DNA from: Paenibacillus piscarius
GTDB taxonomy: Bacteria; Bacillota; Bacilli; Paenibacillales; Paenibacillaceae
Direction: 5' to 3'
Assembly (NCBI RefSeq): GCF_022234545.1
Contig: NZ_JAIEUI010000007.1
Coordinates: 213,340 to 277,339 of the forward strand
Length of the DNA: 64,000 bases
A program made the position numbers and the translations under genes. The notes beneath the pieces are model-generated. The model was given only the letters and a program-made list of their open reading frames with translations, was not told the DNA's origin and did not search any database. Position 1 is the stretch's first letter, and the number at the start of each line of letters is the position of its first letter. Shown here piece after piece: positions 7,771 to 16,196 of this stretch.

Positions 7771-7870
7771 GCCGCACCAGAGGGATTTATCCCCTTCACT
7801 CCAGCACTCAGCCCACTTTCGCCCAACTCAGAGGGAGTTATCCCTCTGAGTCACCCTTTCTTTTCCTATG
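7771..7870 (+). repeat. Family B repeat, two units
   Basis: Two units start near 7771 and 7821. Each contains AGGGAT(T/G)TTATCCC-type palindromes followed by a C-rich stretch. In the second unit 7826-7836 and 7841-7851 form a perfect 11-bp stem with a GTTA loop. Family B follows family A directly, as it also does at 31.7-32.3 kb. Confidence 0.85.
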
Positions 7871-7904
7871 TAGCCCAATTAGCCGCTTCCCCCGCCTCAG
7901 CCGC

Positions 7905-7930
7905 AAAAAAACGCCGCCCCTCAGGGCAGC
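7905..7930 (-). terminator. Intrinsic terminator overlapping the nucleotidyltransferase stop codon
   Basis: On the minus strand GCTGCCC pairs with GGGCGGC around a TGAG loop, and seven T residues follow. The stop codon TGA lies in the loop. This ends the glycosyltransferase operon. Confidence 0.8.
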
Positions 7931-8652
7931 GTATCCCGCAGCTTCTCGCCGGCTTCGCGCAGAGACTGGAAGGTTCCCGCGTCACTCCACCAGCCTTGCA
8001 GCACATCATAGCTCAGCTTGCGCTCGGCGGCATAGATATTGTTCACATCGGTGATCTCCAGCTCGCCTCTCCGCGAAGGAGACACCCGGCGGATAATATC
8101 GAATACCGCTTCATCGTACATATATATGCCGGTCACACAGTATTTCGTCTTCGGCTGCTCCGGCTTCTCTTCAATATAAGCAATCAGGGAGGCATCTTCG
8201 CTGTCAAACACCGGAACCCCGTATCTCCGAGCATCCTCAACCGGCTTCAGGAGCACCTTGGCGGTCCCCTCCGGCTGCTGCAGATAACTCTCCATGTAGG
8301 GCCCCAGCTCATCCGTAAACAAATTATCGCCCAGCAGCACGACAAACCGTTCACCCGGCAGAACGAACCCTTCCGCCAGCTCCAGCGCTTCTGCGATGCC
8401 GCCTGCAGCCTCCTGGATTTTGTAAGTCAGAGATACGCCGAATTCCGCGCCGCTGCCCAAAAAGTCAGTATACTGTCCTGCGGACTGTTTGCTGATGACC
8501 AGGAGAATATCGGTAATCCCCCCCTGGCGCAGCCGTTCGATCCCGTAGCACACCATAGGGTATTTGCCGACCGGAAGCAAATGTTTGTTCATAAGCCGGG
8601 TGAGCGGGTATAGCCTTGTTCCTGTTCCGCCGGCCAGTATGACTCCTTTCAC
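7921..8652 (-). CDS. Sugar-1-phosphate nucleotidyltransferase (SpsI/RmlA-like)
   Basis: This 243-residue protein is of the short RmlA type. The nucleotide-binding GGTGTRLYPLT motif is at residues 8-18, followed by KHLLPVGKYPM, the metal-binding LGDNLF, the EEKP motif and a C-terminal GWWSDAG. Members make dTDP-glucose (or another NDP-sugar) from a sugar 1-phosphate and NTP. The length and the GELEITDVNN segment resemble B. subtilis SpsI, which serves spore coat polysaccharide synthesis. It starts with GTG at 8652 after AAGGAGGA. It is the last gene of the unit with three glycosyltransferases and the giant repeat protein, so it probably supplies activated sugar for their decoration. The exact sugar is not determined. 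Confidence 0.9.
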   Translation of the reverse strand: MKGVILAGGTGTRLYPLTRLMNKHLLPVGKYPMVCYGIERLRQGGITDILLVISKQSAGQYTDFLGSGAEFGVSLTYKIQEAAGGIAEALELAEGFVLPGERFVVLLGDNLFTDELGPYMESYLQQPEGTAKVLLKPVEDARRYGVPVFDSEDASLIAYIEEKPEQPKTKYCVTGIYMYDEAVFDIIRRVSPSRRGELEITDVNNIYAAERKLSYDVLQGWWSDAGTFQSLREAGEKLRDTLP

Positions 8653-8699
8653 TTACTTTCCTCCTTTTTATCTACGTCTTTAGCCTTCAGCCAGATGGC

Positions 8700-9437
8700 T
8701 CAGATGAACTGTGACGGGTCCACTTGCCATTTCTCCATAAAAATCCTGCGGTTGCGCTCCACCAGCTCCTGCAGCGAAGCGGAATAGACCTCCCTGAAGC
8801 TGGCGCTGCCTTCATGATGAACCAGACAATCTCCGGCTATCAGCAGGCGGTAGCCCTGGAGCCGGGCGCGGTAGCAGTAATCATCATCTTCGTAATGGCC
8901 CGGCGAATACCGTTCATCGAGCAGGCCGATGGTGTCCATGAGCTGTCTTGTGAACAAAAAGCACAGACCTACCAGCCTCCGCGTCTCTATCCATTTGGCC
9001 GCATCCGGGAGATTCGCCCGGGCCGCTTCGGCATGGTAGCCGGGAATATCCGTATAGCCGGTCTGCACCTGCTGCCGGCCGCTGGCATAATTCGTCACCG
9101 GTCCGACAATACCGATATCGGGGGCACTGTACAAGGCTCTCTTCAGATTATCCAGCCAGCCCTGCGATACAATGACATCATTGTTCAGCAGCAGCAGCTC
9201 ATCGCCCGCCGCCAGCTGCAGCCCCAGATTGCAGGCCTGCGGGAACCCCCGGTTCTCCGGCAGGGAGATGAAAGCCAGGCTGTTCGCGCGGCAATAAGCT
9301 TCTGTACCGTCATTCGAGGCATTGTCCACTACAATAATTTCATAGGCAGACCCGGTGTACGCCCTGATCGATTCCACACAGGAGCGCAGCAGCCCGAGTC
9401 TGTTATAGGTTGGAATAATGATGCTGGTCATTGTCAT
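8700..9437 (-). CDS. Family 2 glycosyltransferase
   Basis: This 245-residue GT-A fold enzyme has SIIIPTYNRLGLLRSCVESI at the N-terminus, VDNASNDGT for nucleotide-sugar binding, the DxD-equivalent LLLNNDVIV, and an acceptor-side YEDDDYCYRARLQGY motif typical of rhamnosyltransferase-like GT2 proteins. No membrane segments are visible, so it is probably cytosolic. Its ATG overlaps the stop of the upstream glycosyltransferase by 4 nt, which indicates translational coupling. The partner nucleotidyltransferase follows after 47 nt. Transfer onto the neighbouring repeat protein or a spore polysaccharide is inferred from context only. Confidence 0.9.
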   Translation of the reverse strand: MTMTSIIIPTYNRLGLLRSCVESIRAYTGSAYEIIVVDNASNDGTEAYCRANSLAFISLPENRGFPQACNLGLQLAAGDELLLLNNDVIVSQGWLDNLKRALYSAPDIGIVGPVTNYASGRQQVQTGYTDIPGYHAEAARANLPDAAKWIETRRLVGLCFLFTRQLMDTIGLLDERYSPGHYEDDDYCYRARLQGYRLLIAGDCLVHHEGSASFREVYSASLQELVERNRRIFMEKWQVDPSQFI

Positions 9438-10420
9438 AGAGCGTTCCTCCAGGCGGCGATCTGTCTGCGGTGCTCCTGCAGATGCTCTGCCGTCAGCTGT
9501 CCGCCGGACCGCTGCTGCGCAATCACCCAGGCCAGCGCTTCGGCATGGTCGCCGGAAATCAGCCGTTCGGTGGGATTCCCTGCCCCCGTGTTGCCCAGGC
9601 GGAGACGGTTCTGCTTAATCACATTCACCGCACCGGCCTTCTCGACCTGCAGCCCTCCCAGAACGGCCAGCGCCAGTGCCTTGGGCGGAACCATGAGCTC
9701 GCGGTAACCGATGCTCTCCAGCGCCCGGCGCGACAAGGCATGGGGTACAGCCGTCATAGAGCTGGCCCCGAGATCCGGGCGGCCGAGTACCTGGTTCAGA
9801 TACAGCTTGCAGCGGGTCACCGCATCGCTTAAGCCGAATGGCGGCAGCAGGGGATCCAGATCATTCAGCGCTACATCCACGCCCCGGTCCACCGCCGCGA
9901 CGAACGGAGTCAGCTGCCCGGCAGGAATGACCATATCCCCGTCCAGAAAAAGCAGCAGCTCCCCCCGGCTGAGCTTCGCGCCCAGCGAACGCCCAACGTC
10001 ATGCCCGGCCGGTTCCGGCAGACAGACAACCGTGGCCTGGGGACACAGCCGGGTACGCCGAAAGCTGCGGTCACTGCAGCCGTTCAGCACCACAATAATC
10101 TCCAGCGGCCGGAGCCGCATGACCTGCTCCAGCAGCTTCGGCAAGGTCTCTTCCTCATTCCTTGCCGAGATAATGACCGACAGTGAGCCGCGCCAGGCGG
10201 GAGAGGTCCGGGCTGCGGCCCGGGAGGCGGAGCCCCGCCCGGACCGGGAGCGCCGCGGACCGGCCCCTGCCGGTCTGCGGCGGCCGGTCCGCTTGACGCT
10301 CTTAACCGCCCCCCGTGCAGTGCCGCGTCCGGCAGCATGGCCCGGAGCGCCGCTGCGCCCGGACGCTGTGCGTCCCGCTGAAGACAGCCCGCTGACGGAT
10401 AGTTCCTGCTCTGCCATCAT
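9434..10420 (-). CDS. Family 2 glycosyltransferase with Arg/Gly/Ser-rich N-terminal tail
   Basis: About 328 residues. The first 75 or so are low-complexity Arg, Gly, Ser and Ala. The GT2 catalytic domain then begins at SLSVIISARNEEETLPKLL, with LNGCSDRS and the metal site FLDGDMVIP. The C-terminal half contains NQVLGRPDLGASSMTAVPHA, shared almost word for word with the next gene, so the two are paralogues. The start at 10420 gives an ATGA overlap with the upstream stop; an ATG at 10429 is also possible. The Arg-rich tail resembles those on the 10417-11262 enzyme and the 5490-5894 protein and may tether the enzyme to a polyanionic or coat structure (inference). Confidence 0.88.
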   Translation of the reverse strand: MMAEQELSVSGLSSAGRTASGRSGAPGHAAGRGTARGAVKSVKRTGRRRPAGAGPRRSRSGRGSASRAAARTSPAWRGSLSVIISARNEEETLPKLLEQVMRLRPLEIIVVLNGCSDRSFRRTRLCPQATVVCLPEPAGHDVGRSLGAKLSRGELLLFLDGDMVIPAGQLTPFVAAVDRGVDVALNDLDPLLPPFGLSDAVTRCKLYLNQVLGRPDLGASSMTAVPHALSRRALESIGYRELMVPPKALALAVLGGLQVEKAGAVNVIKQNRLRLGNTGAGNPTERLISGDHAEALAWVIAQQRSGGQLTAEHLQEHRRQIAAWRNAL

Positions 10421-11262
10421 CTCACCCATTCCCTTCGCCTTGTACCGTCGCCGAAGCCTGCCCGGCCCCCCCTGTGCTCCAGTACCAGGGCCGCAGCGTC
10501 CAGATGGTCCCGGAGGATGATCTCCTGCAGGGGATCGCTGCCGCTCGCCTTCCGGCGGACGGCATTCATCCTGCCCACAGGCACATGATGCACCGCCGTC
10601 ACTGCCAGGCCGTTCAGCACCGCTTGCGCATGGGCGAGCGGAGGCCGTGACAACAGCCCGCTGCCCAGAACCTCCAGGGCTCTGCGGCTGATCGCATGGG
10701 GGACGGCTGTAAGGGAGCAGCCCTTCAGGTCAGGTCTTCCAAGCAGCAGGTTAAGCACATGCTTGGAGAGCACGACCGGATGCGGCAGCCTGCTCCGGAC
10801 GGGGCCGGAATAATCGTTGAGGGCAAGATCCGCCCCGCCGCTAACCGCTGTCACGAAAGGCTGCAGCTTCGCAGCGGGAATGACCAGATCCCCGTCCGTG
10901 AACAGCAGAACCTCCCCCTTGGCTGCCGCCGCGCCCACGCTGCGCCCGGCATCATGGCCAAGCGGCTGCTCATACCAGATCACATCCGCTCCGCAGGAGC
11001 GCGCAAGTTCTGCTGTCCGGTCAGCAGAACCGTTAACAATGACAATAACCTCACAGCGGGAATGAACGCCTCTGGCTCCGGCAATTACGGCTTCAATCGT
11101 CTGCTCTTCATTCATCGCGGGGATAATCACCGATACATAAGGCTCAGGGTGATTCACCGCAGGCGGCACGGCAGAGGGGACCGGCCGGATCGGCCGCCGT
11201 GCCGGCCGGGCTGCCCGGCGTCCAGTGCGGCGGGCTGTTGTTCGTCTGGGCTTCATACTCAT
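10417..11262 (-). CDS. Family 2 glycosyltransferase with Arg-rich N-terminus
   Basis: This is a 281-residue protein. Residues 1-28 are Arg-rich (MKPRRTTARRTGRRAARPAR), a Pro/Ala/Val linker follows, and the GT2 domain starts at YVSVIIPAMNEEQTIEAVI. The donor-site metal motif is FTDGDLVIP. The LLLGRPDLKGCSLTAVPHAI segment pairs it with its downstream paralogue. It is the first glycosyltransferase after the giant repeat gene, with a 191-nt gap holding a sigma-K-like promoter and a strong hairpin. GGAAGG lies just before the ATG at 11262; the next ATG (11256) is also possible. The acceptor is unknown; the repeat protein is the obvious candidate. Confidence 0.88.
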   Translation of the reverse strand: MSMKPRRTTARRTGRRAARPARRPIRPVPSAVPPAVNHPEPYVSVIIPAMNEEQTIEAVIAGARGVHSRCEVIVIVNGSADRTAELARSCGADVIWYEQPLGHDAGRSVGAAAAKGEVLLFTDGDLVIPAAKLQPFVTAVSGGADLALNDYSGPVRSRLPHPVVLSKHVLNLLLGRPDLKGCSLTAVPHAISRRALEVLGSGLLSRPPLAHAQAVLNGLAVTAVHHVPVGRMNAVRRKASGSDPLQEIILRDHLDAAALVLEHRGGRAGFGDGTRRREWVR

Positions 11263-11306
11263 TCACCTTCCTTCAGAGGGCTGTTCCCGGGCTGAGGGTT
11301 ACACCA

Positions 11307-11334
11307 TAGTCTATGTATGCGGTCATCCCCGGTA
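11307..11334 (-). promoter_or_regulatory. Sigma-K-like promoter before the glycosyltransferase genes
   Basis: On the minus strand TACC (11331-11334) is followed after 15 nt by CATAGACTA (11307-11315), an exact match to CATA-N3-TA. It lies 45 nt upstream of the ATG at 11262. The same spacing to the start codon is seen at the YjcZ-like gene (22891-22899), which strengthens the call. Confidence 0.45.
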
Positions 11335-11403
11335 ACGGCAAGTGTCACCCCGGTGCCAGATAATTGGACAAATGCCGCTGCGCCCGCCCTGATCATGCCA
11401 CAA

Positions 11404-11424
11404 GGCGCAGCCGACGGCTGCGCC
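11404..11424. other. Perfect 9-bp-stem hairpin between fibre gene and glycosyltransferase genes
   Basis: GGCGCAGCC (11404-11412) pairs with GGCTGCGCC (11416-11424) around three bases. It lies 30 nt after the stop of the giant repeat gene. No T-run follows on the minus strand, so it may be a partial terminator, a pause site or an RNA-stability element that separates expression of fibre and glycosyltransferases. Confidence 0.5.
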
Positions 11425-11453
11425 CCAGATCGTTATATTCTGTTCCCGTTCAG

Positions 11454-14400
11454 TCAATCAAAGGCACGGTGGTCTGCAGAAGGTCTGCTCAGTGGCGTCC
11501 CGAGGGCAATCCAGGACAGCACGCCATAGAAATGCTGGGTCTCCTTCAGCCGCACCACTTCAATCGTCGCTTCTCCGCCCGCCCTGTTCTTCAACGAAGC
11601 ATGGAAGTAGGGCTGATTGGTCATGGCGACCAGCACATAGCCGGTATGACCGAAGCTCTCGTCAAAAGATACCGTCACCTCAACACTCTGGGCATCCCCG
11701 TTAAACATAAACGCAGTCATGCCAAACTGCTGCAGCACATCACGGTTCCCGGCACTCTGCACCGGACGGAAGGAGAGATGCTCCGGGTTCACCGATCCGG
11801 GAGCCAGATGATCCCCGGTCACCGCCCCCTGGACAATGTGATGGCTGTGCACACTCTCTTCGTCGATATGACGGGACTGGATGGCGAAGGGGCTGATTTT
11901 GGTGCCGTCTACCGCCTCATCCTGCAGCGCGGAACGGCCCACTGCGCCTTCGGCCAGCTCTCTGGCCCCGATACTGCCGGAAGCCAGCTTCCCGCCGGCG
12001 ATGCTGCCGTCCGGGAGCTGATCTGCGGTCATTACATCTCCCGCCAGATGCTCCGGCCGGATGCTGCCCGCGCGGATATGATGCCCGTCAATGATGGCTG
12101 GGGCCAGATGCTCCCCGATCACCGCTCCCTCGACAATGTGATAGCTCTGTACGCTGTCCTCTTCCAGATGGCGGGATTGGATGGCGAAGGAGCTGATTTT
12201 GGTGCCGTCTACCGCCTCATCCTGCAGTGCGGAATGGCTAACTGCGCCTTCAGCCAGCTCTCTTGGGCCAATGCTGCCGGAAGCCAGCTTCCCGCCGGCA
12301 ATGCTGCCTTCCGGGAGCTGATCTGCGGTCACTACATCTCCCGCCAGATGCTCCGGCCGGATACTGCCTGCGCGGATATGATGTCCGTCAATGATGGCTG
12401 GGGCCAGATGGTCCCCGGTCACCGCCCCCTGGACGATGTGATGACTGTGCACACTGCCTTCGCCGAGATGGCGGGACTGGATGGCGGAGGGGCTGATTTT
12501 GGTGCCGTCTACCGCCTCATCCTGCAGTGCGGAATGGCTAACTGCGCCTTCAGCCAGCTCTCTTGGGCCAACGCTGCCGGAAACCAGCTTCCCCCCGGTA
12601 ATGCTGCCGTCCGGCAGCTGCTCAGCGGTCATTATTTCTCCCGCCAGATGCTCCCGCCGGATGCTGCCTGCACGGAGATGGCAGCTGTCCACTGCTTCAG
12701 GAGCCAGGTGCCCGCCGTAGACACTGCCGGAGGCCAGATGAACAGTGCCCACCGCGCCGGCCGCCAGTTTGTTTCCTTGTATGCTGCCGTCCGGAAGCAG
12801 GTCCGCACTCCGCACCTCTCCTGCAAGATGGGCCAGCCTGATGACTCCGGCTCCCAGATGCTGCTCCTGTACTGCACCGTCTGCAAGATGTTCGGCATCC
12901 ACGCTCTGCGGCTGCAGATGCAGCGAGCCTACGGCTTCTATCGCCAGCTTCCCGCTATCAATACTGCCGTCCGGCAACAGCTCCGCACTCCGTACCTCCT
13001 CCGCCAGATGGGCAAGGCCTACGATCCCGGCCCCCAGATGACGCTGCTGTACGGCTTCGTCTGCAAGATGCACCCCTTCTATGCTCTGAGGCTGCAAATG
13101 CTGTGATTGCACAGCACCGGCGGCCAGCTTCACGCTGTCGATGCTGCCGTCCGGCAGCAGCTCCGCACTGAGTGTCTCGGCAGCCAGATGCTCCAGCTGA
13201 ATGCTGCCCGGACGGATATGACGGCCGTCTACCGCATCCGCTGCCAGATGACCTCCATACACACTGCCCGCCGCCAGATGGAAGGACCCTACCGCGCCTG
13301 CGGCCAGCTTGCTGCCGCCAATGCTGCCATCCGGCAGGAGCTCTGTGCTCCGCACTTCCTCCGCCAGATGGGCAAGCTTGATCAGGCCGGGGCGCAGATG
13401 ACGCTCCTGGACAATGGCGTCAACCAGATGCTCGCCGTAGATGCTCTCCTGCTGCAGATTCAGCGAGCTCACCGCACCGGCAGCCAGCTTCACGCTGCCG
13501 ATGCTGCCGTCCGGCAGCAGCTCTGCACTCAGTGTCTCTTCCGCCAGATGCCCGCGCAGGATGCTGCCGGGGCGCAGATGGCGGCTGTCTACTGCGCCAG
13601 CAGCCAGATGTCCGCCGTAGACACTTCCCGCAGCCAGGTGGTAGGCCCCCACTGCGCCTGCACCCAGCTTGCTGCCTGTAATGCTGCTGTCCGGAAGAAG
13701 ATCGGCGGTACGCGTCTCCTCAGCCAGATGGGCAAGCGTAATTTCACCGGGCCGGATGTGCCGGCCTTCCACCGCTTGCCGGGCCAAGTGAACCGCCTGC
13801 ACACTGCCGTCGGCCAGATGATTCGCTTCCACCGCGGCCGCAGCCAGCTTCTCCGGCCCGATACTGCCGTCCGGCAGAATTCGTGCGCTGCGTACTTCCT
13901 CTGCCAGATGTTCCAGCGCGATGGCTCCATCCGCGACATGCCGCCCTTTAACCGCTGCTTCAGCCAAGTGCGCTCCCTCCACACTCTCAGGGGACAGGTG
14001 ACGGGAAGCAACCGCTCCGTCCGCCAGCTTGGCGGAACCGATGCTGCCATCCTGTATCTGGATGGAGGAGACTGAGCTTGGAAGAATATGCCCGTTGCCG
14101 ACCGACATGGGCCGGATATGGGCTCCGCCTACACTGCCTGGTGCAAGATGTCTGCCTTGGACCGACAGATTGCCGAGGGAATCCGGGCCTACCGCCCCTG
14201 CTGACAGGTGCTCGCCTTGTACAGCGGACACCGCCAACTTATCAGCACTAACACTGCCGTCCGCCAGCTTGACGGACGTAACCGACAAGTCGCCCAGCTT
14301 ATCTGTCGTAACACTCTCCGGCGACAGCTTAAGCGAGGTTACGGCATAATCGGCGAGATGATGGGGCTGTACAATGGCTGCGGAGAGATGGGCTTCCTTC

Positions 14401-16196
14401 ACGGCACCGGAGGACAGCTTATCTCCAGTAACCGAACCGGCTTGCAGGGCCGACGAGGTCACGCTGCTCTCGCCAAGATGGCGGCGCTCGATCGCGCCGG
14501 GGGCCAGATGCCCGGCATCGACCGCTTCCTCCTGCAGCGCCCGGCTGCTGATGCTTCCATCCGCCAGATGCTTCTCTTCCACAGCACAGACGGCAATATG
14601 CTCACCGCTTACCGCTTCTTTAGCTATGATGTAACCGCCGACAGCGCCACTGGCCAGCTTAGCTGATGTGATACTGCCGTCCGCCAGCTTGGCTGCGGTG
14701 ATACTCTGCGGGCTCAGATGCTCCCCGGTTACCGCTTCATAACCCAGCTGTTCCTCGGTAACCGCACCTCTGGCGAGATGAACGGTCTGCACAGAGTGCT
14801 CCTGCAGTTCCACCGATCCTACGGATTCCGGGGCCAGATGGGAATTCTCCACCGCTTCGCGGGCCAGGTGAGCCGCTGTGACAGCCTGCAGGGCGATCTG
14901 CGGACCGCGCACAGCCGATTTGGCAATATGGCGTGTGGTTACCGCTTCGTCCGCCAGCTTATGGGGCAGAATGCTCTGATCGGCTATTTTGGAGGAGGTG
15001 ACCGCCTGCTCGATTAGCTGGGTTGTGCCGACTGCACCCTCCGCCAGCTTCACGAAGGAAATGCTGCGGTCGGCCAGATGCCGGCTGCCGATCTCCCCTT
15101 CGGCGATATGCTCCGCTGTAACACTCTCAGGACCCAGATGCTGGCTGCGGACCGCCTTCGCTGCGATCTGCCGTGACCCCACAGCCCCGTCCGCGAGCTG
15201 CCCGCTGTCGATAATGCCGGGCTGAAGCTGCTCCTTGCCGATGAGCCGTGCAGCCAGCTGTTCCCGCCCGATCGCACCCGGTGCCAGATGCTTGGCGGTA
15301 ATAACGCCTTCGCCCACATGCCGGCTCTCGATGACCGCATCGGCCAGCTTGGTACTGCTGACTTCGCCGTCGGCAATTTTGTCGCCGGATACGGCTTCAT
15401 CCGCCAGCTTGGAGCGGTCGATGCTGCCGTTGCTGATATGGCGGCTGACAATGCTGCTGCTGAGAATTTTCTCGCCGGTGACCGCCCCGTCGTCCAGCAG
15501 CTCTGCCGTGATGATGCATTCACTGAGATGCCGGCTGCTGACCGCGCCATCCGCAATATGTCCTCCGTCGATAATCCGGTCCGCCAGCTTCTCTGGGCCG
15601 ATGCTGCCGTCCTTCAGCTTCTCGCCGCCGATGGAATGATCGAGCAGCTTCCCTCCGCTGATGCTGCTGTCAGCCAGATGCTCACCGGTGACCGATTCCG
15701 GTGCAATTTTGGAGGAGGTTACGGCCTTGTCCGCAAGGTTGATATTCTGCACTGCATAATCCTGAAGCCATAGTGTCCCGATGATGCCATGCTTCAGCTT
15801 GGAGCCGTCAATGGTCCGGGGAGCAATCTTCGCACCGGTAACGGCCGCGTCGGAGAGGTCGTCGGTGTAGACCGGCTGGAGGCGTTCTTTTTCCACAGGA
15901 GCTGCTGCGGTTGCTTCAAATATGGTCACTGTGCCTTCGTTCAGCGCTTCCTCCGCCGGTGCCGTTTCCTGAATATTCTCTTGATCAATCAGGGGTTGCC
16001 GGACCAGCTCTGCCGCCACCCCGCTTACCTGCAGCGCCTCATCCTGGGCCATAGCGGCCCTCACCTCAGCAGACTCTCTGTCTTCCTGTGTTCCGGGACT
16101 GCTGTTCAACATGCTAAGTTCAGTCTTATTGGGATCATCGATGAAATAAAGCGGTTTTTTGGAACGGCGTTGCTGTTTCCGTTTGGGACTCTTCAC
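11454..16196 (-). CDS. Giant decapeptide-repeat fibre-like protein, putative spore-surface structural protein
   Basis: 1580 residues, GTG start at 16196 after AAGGAGGAGA. Residues 1-20 are basic (MKSPKRKQQRRSKK), 21-114 are a non-repeated acidic/Ala-rich region, and 115-1474 are exactly 136 tandem 10-residue units with no insertion or deletion. The unit consensus is roughly A-D-G-S/A-I/V-x-S/G-x-K/H-L. Residues 1475-1580 are a unique beta-rich C-terminal domain with HFYGVLSWIALG, reminiscent of so-called WIAG-tail proteins (from memory). No signal peptide or sortase motif is visible, consistent with assembly from the mother cell rather than secretion. A short hydrophobic-every-fifth-residue repeat of this type would suit a beta-helical or fibre shaft as in phage tail fibres. 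Ser and Thr in most units are possible glycosylation sites for the enzymes encoded downstream. A weak sigma-K-like -10 (CATATGATG, 16234-16242) precedes the gene. Function is inferred. Confidence 0.85.
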   Translation of the reverse strand: MKSPKRKQQRRSKKPLYFIDDPNKTELSMLNSSPGTQEDRESAEVRAAMAQDEALQVSGVAAELVRQPLIDQENIQETAPAEEALNEGTVTIFEATAAAPVEKERLQPVYTDDLSDAAVTGAKIAPRTIDGSKLKHGIIGTLWLQDYAVQNINLADKAVTSSKIAPESVTGEHLADSSISGGKLLDHSIGGEKLKDGSIGPEKLADRIIDGGHIADGAVSSRHLSECIITAELLDDGAVTGEKILSSSIVSRHISNGSIDRSKLADEAVSGDKIADGEVSSTKLADAVIESRHVGEGVITAKHLAPGAIGREQLAARLIGKEQLQPGIIDSGQLADGAVGSRQIAAKAVRSQHLGPESVTAEHIAEGEIGSRHLADRSISFVKLAEGAVGTTQLIEQAVTSSKIADQSILPHKLADEAVTTRHIAKSAVRGPQIALQAVTAAHLAREAVENSHLAPESVGSVELQEHSVQTVHLARGAVTEEQLGYEAVTGEHLSPQSITAAKLADGSITSAKLASGAVGGYIIAKEAVSGEHIAVCAVEEKHLADGSISSRALQEEAVDAGHLAPGAIERRHLGESSVTSSALQAGSVTGDKLSSGAVKEAHLSAAIVQPHHLADYAVTSLKLSPESVTTDKLGDLSVTSVKLADGSVSADKLAVSAVQGEHLSAGAVGPDSLGNLSVQGRHLAPGSVGGAHIRPMSVGNGHILPSSVSSIQIQDGSIGSAKLADGAVASRHLSPESVEGAHLAEAAVKGRHVADGAIALEHLAEEVRSARILPDGSIGPEKLAAAAVEANHLADGSVQAVHLARQAVEGRHIRPGEITLAHLAEETRTADLLPDSSITGSKLGAGAVGAYHLAAGSVYGGHLAAGAVDSRHLRPGSILRGHLAEETLSAELLPDGSIGSVKLAAGAVSSLNLQQESIYGEHLVDAIVQERHLRPGLIKLAHLAEEVRSTELLPDGSIGGSKLAAGAVGSFHLAAGSVYGGHLAADAVDGRHIRPGSIQLEHLAAETLSAELLPDGSIDSVKLAAGAVQSQHLQPQSIEGVHLADEAVQQRHLGAGIVGLAHLAEEVRSAELLPDGSIDSGKLAIEAVGSLHLQPQSVDAEHLADGAVQEQHLGAGVIRLAHLAGEVRSADLLPDGSIQGNKLAAGAVGTVHLASGSVYGGHLAPEAVDSCHLRAGSIRREHLAGEIMTAEQLPDGSITGGKLVSGSVGPRELAEGAVSHSALQDEAVDGTKISPSAIQSRHLGEGSVHSHHIVQGAVTGDHLAPAIIDGHHIRAGSIRPEHLAGDVVTADQLPEGSIAGGKLASGSIGPRELAEGAVSHSALQDEAVDGTKISSFAIQSRHLEEDSVQSYHIVEGAVIGEHLAPAIIDGHHIRAGSIRPEHLAGDVMTADQLPDGSIAGGKLASGSIGARELAEGAVGRSALQDEAVDGTKISPFAIQSRHIDEESVHSHHIVQGAVTGDHLAPGSVNPEHLSFRPVQSAGNRDVLQQFGMTAFMFNGDAQSVEVTVSFDESFGHTGYVLVAMTNQPYFHASLKNRAGGEATIEVVRLKETQHFYGVLSWIALGTPLSRPSADHRAFD
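11775..15854 (-). repeat. 136 tandem 30-bp coding repeats with 180- and 300-bp higher-order periods
   Basis: The 4080-bp block is exactly 136 x 30 bp. Two levels of recent duplication are visible inside it. Around 11.88-12.66 kb a 10-unit (300-bp) block recurs three times almost unchanged; compare 11881, 12181 and 12481. Between about 12.78 and 13.9 kb a 6-unit (180-bp) block carrying LLPDGSI recurs at 12781, 12961, 13141, 13321, 13501, 13681 and 13861. The half toward 15.8 kb (N-terminal) is more diverged. Confidence 0.95.

Noticed and set aside
11364..13106. Plus-strand 580-residue frame and others opposite the giant repeat gene
   Set aside because: The 30-bp period keeps the antisense frames open; the minus frame has the GTG, ribosome binding site, conserved hydrophobic register and a unique C-terminal domain.
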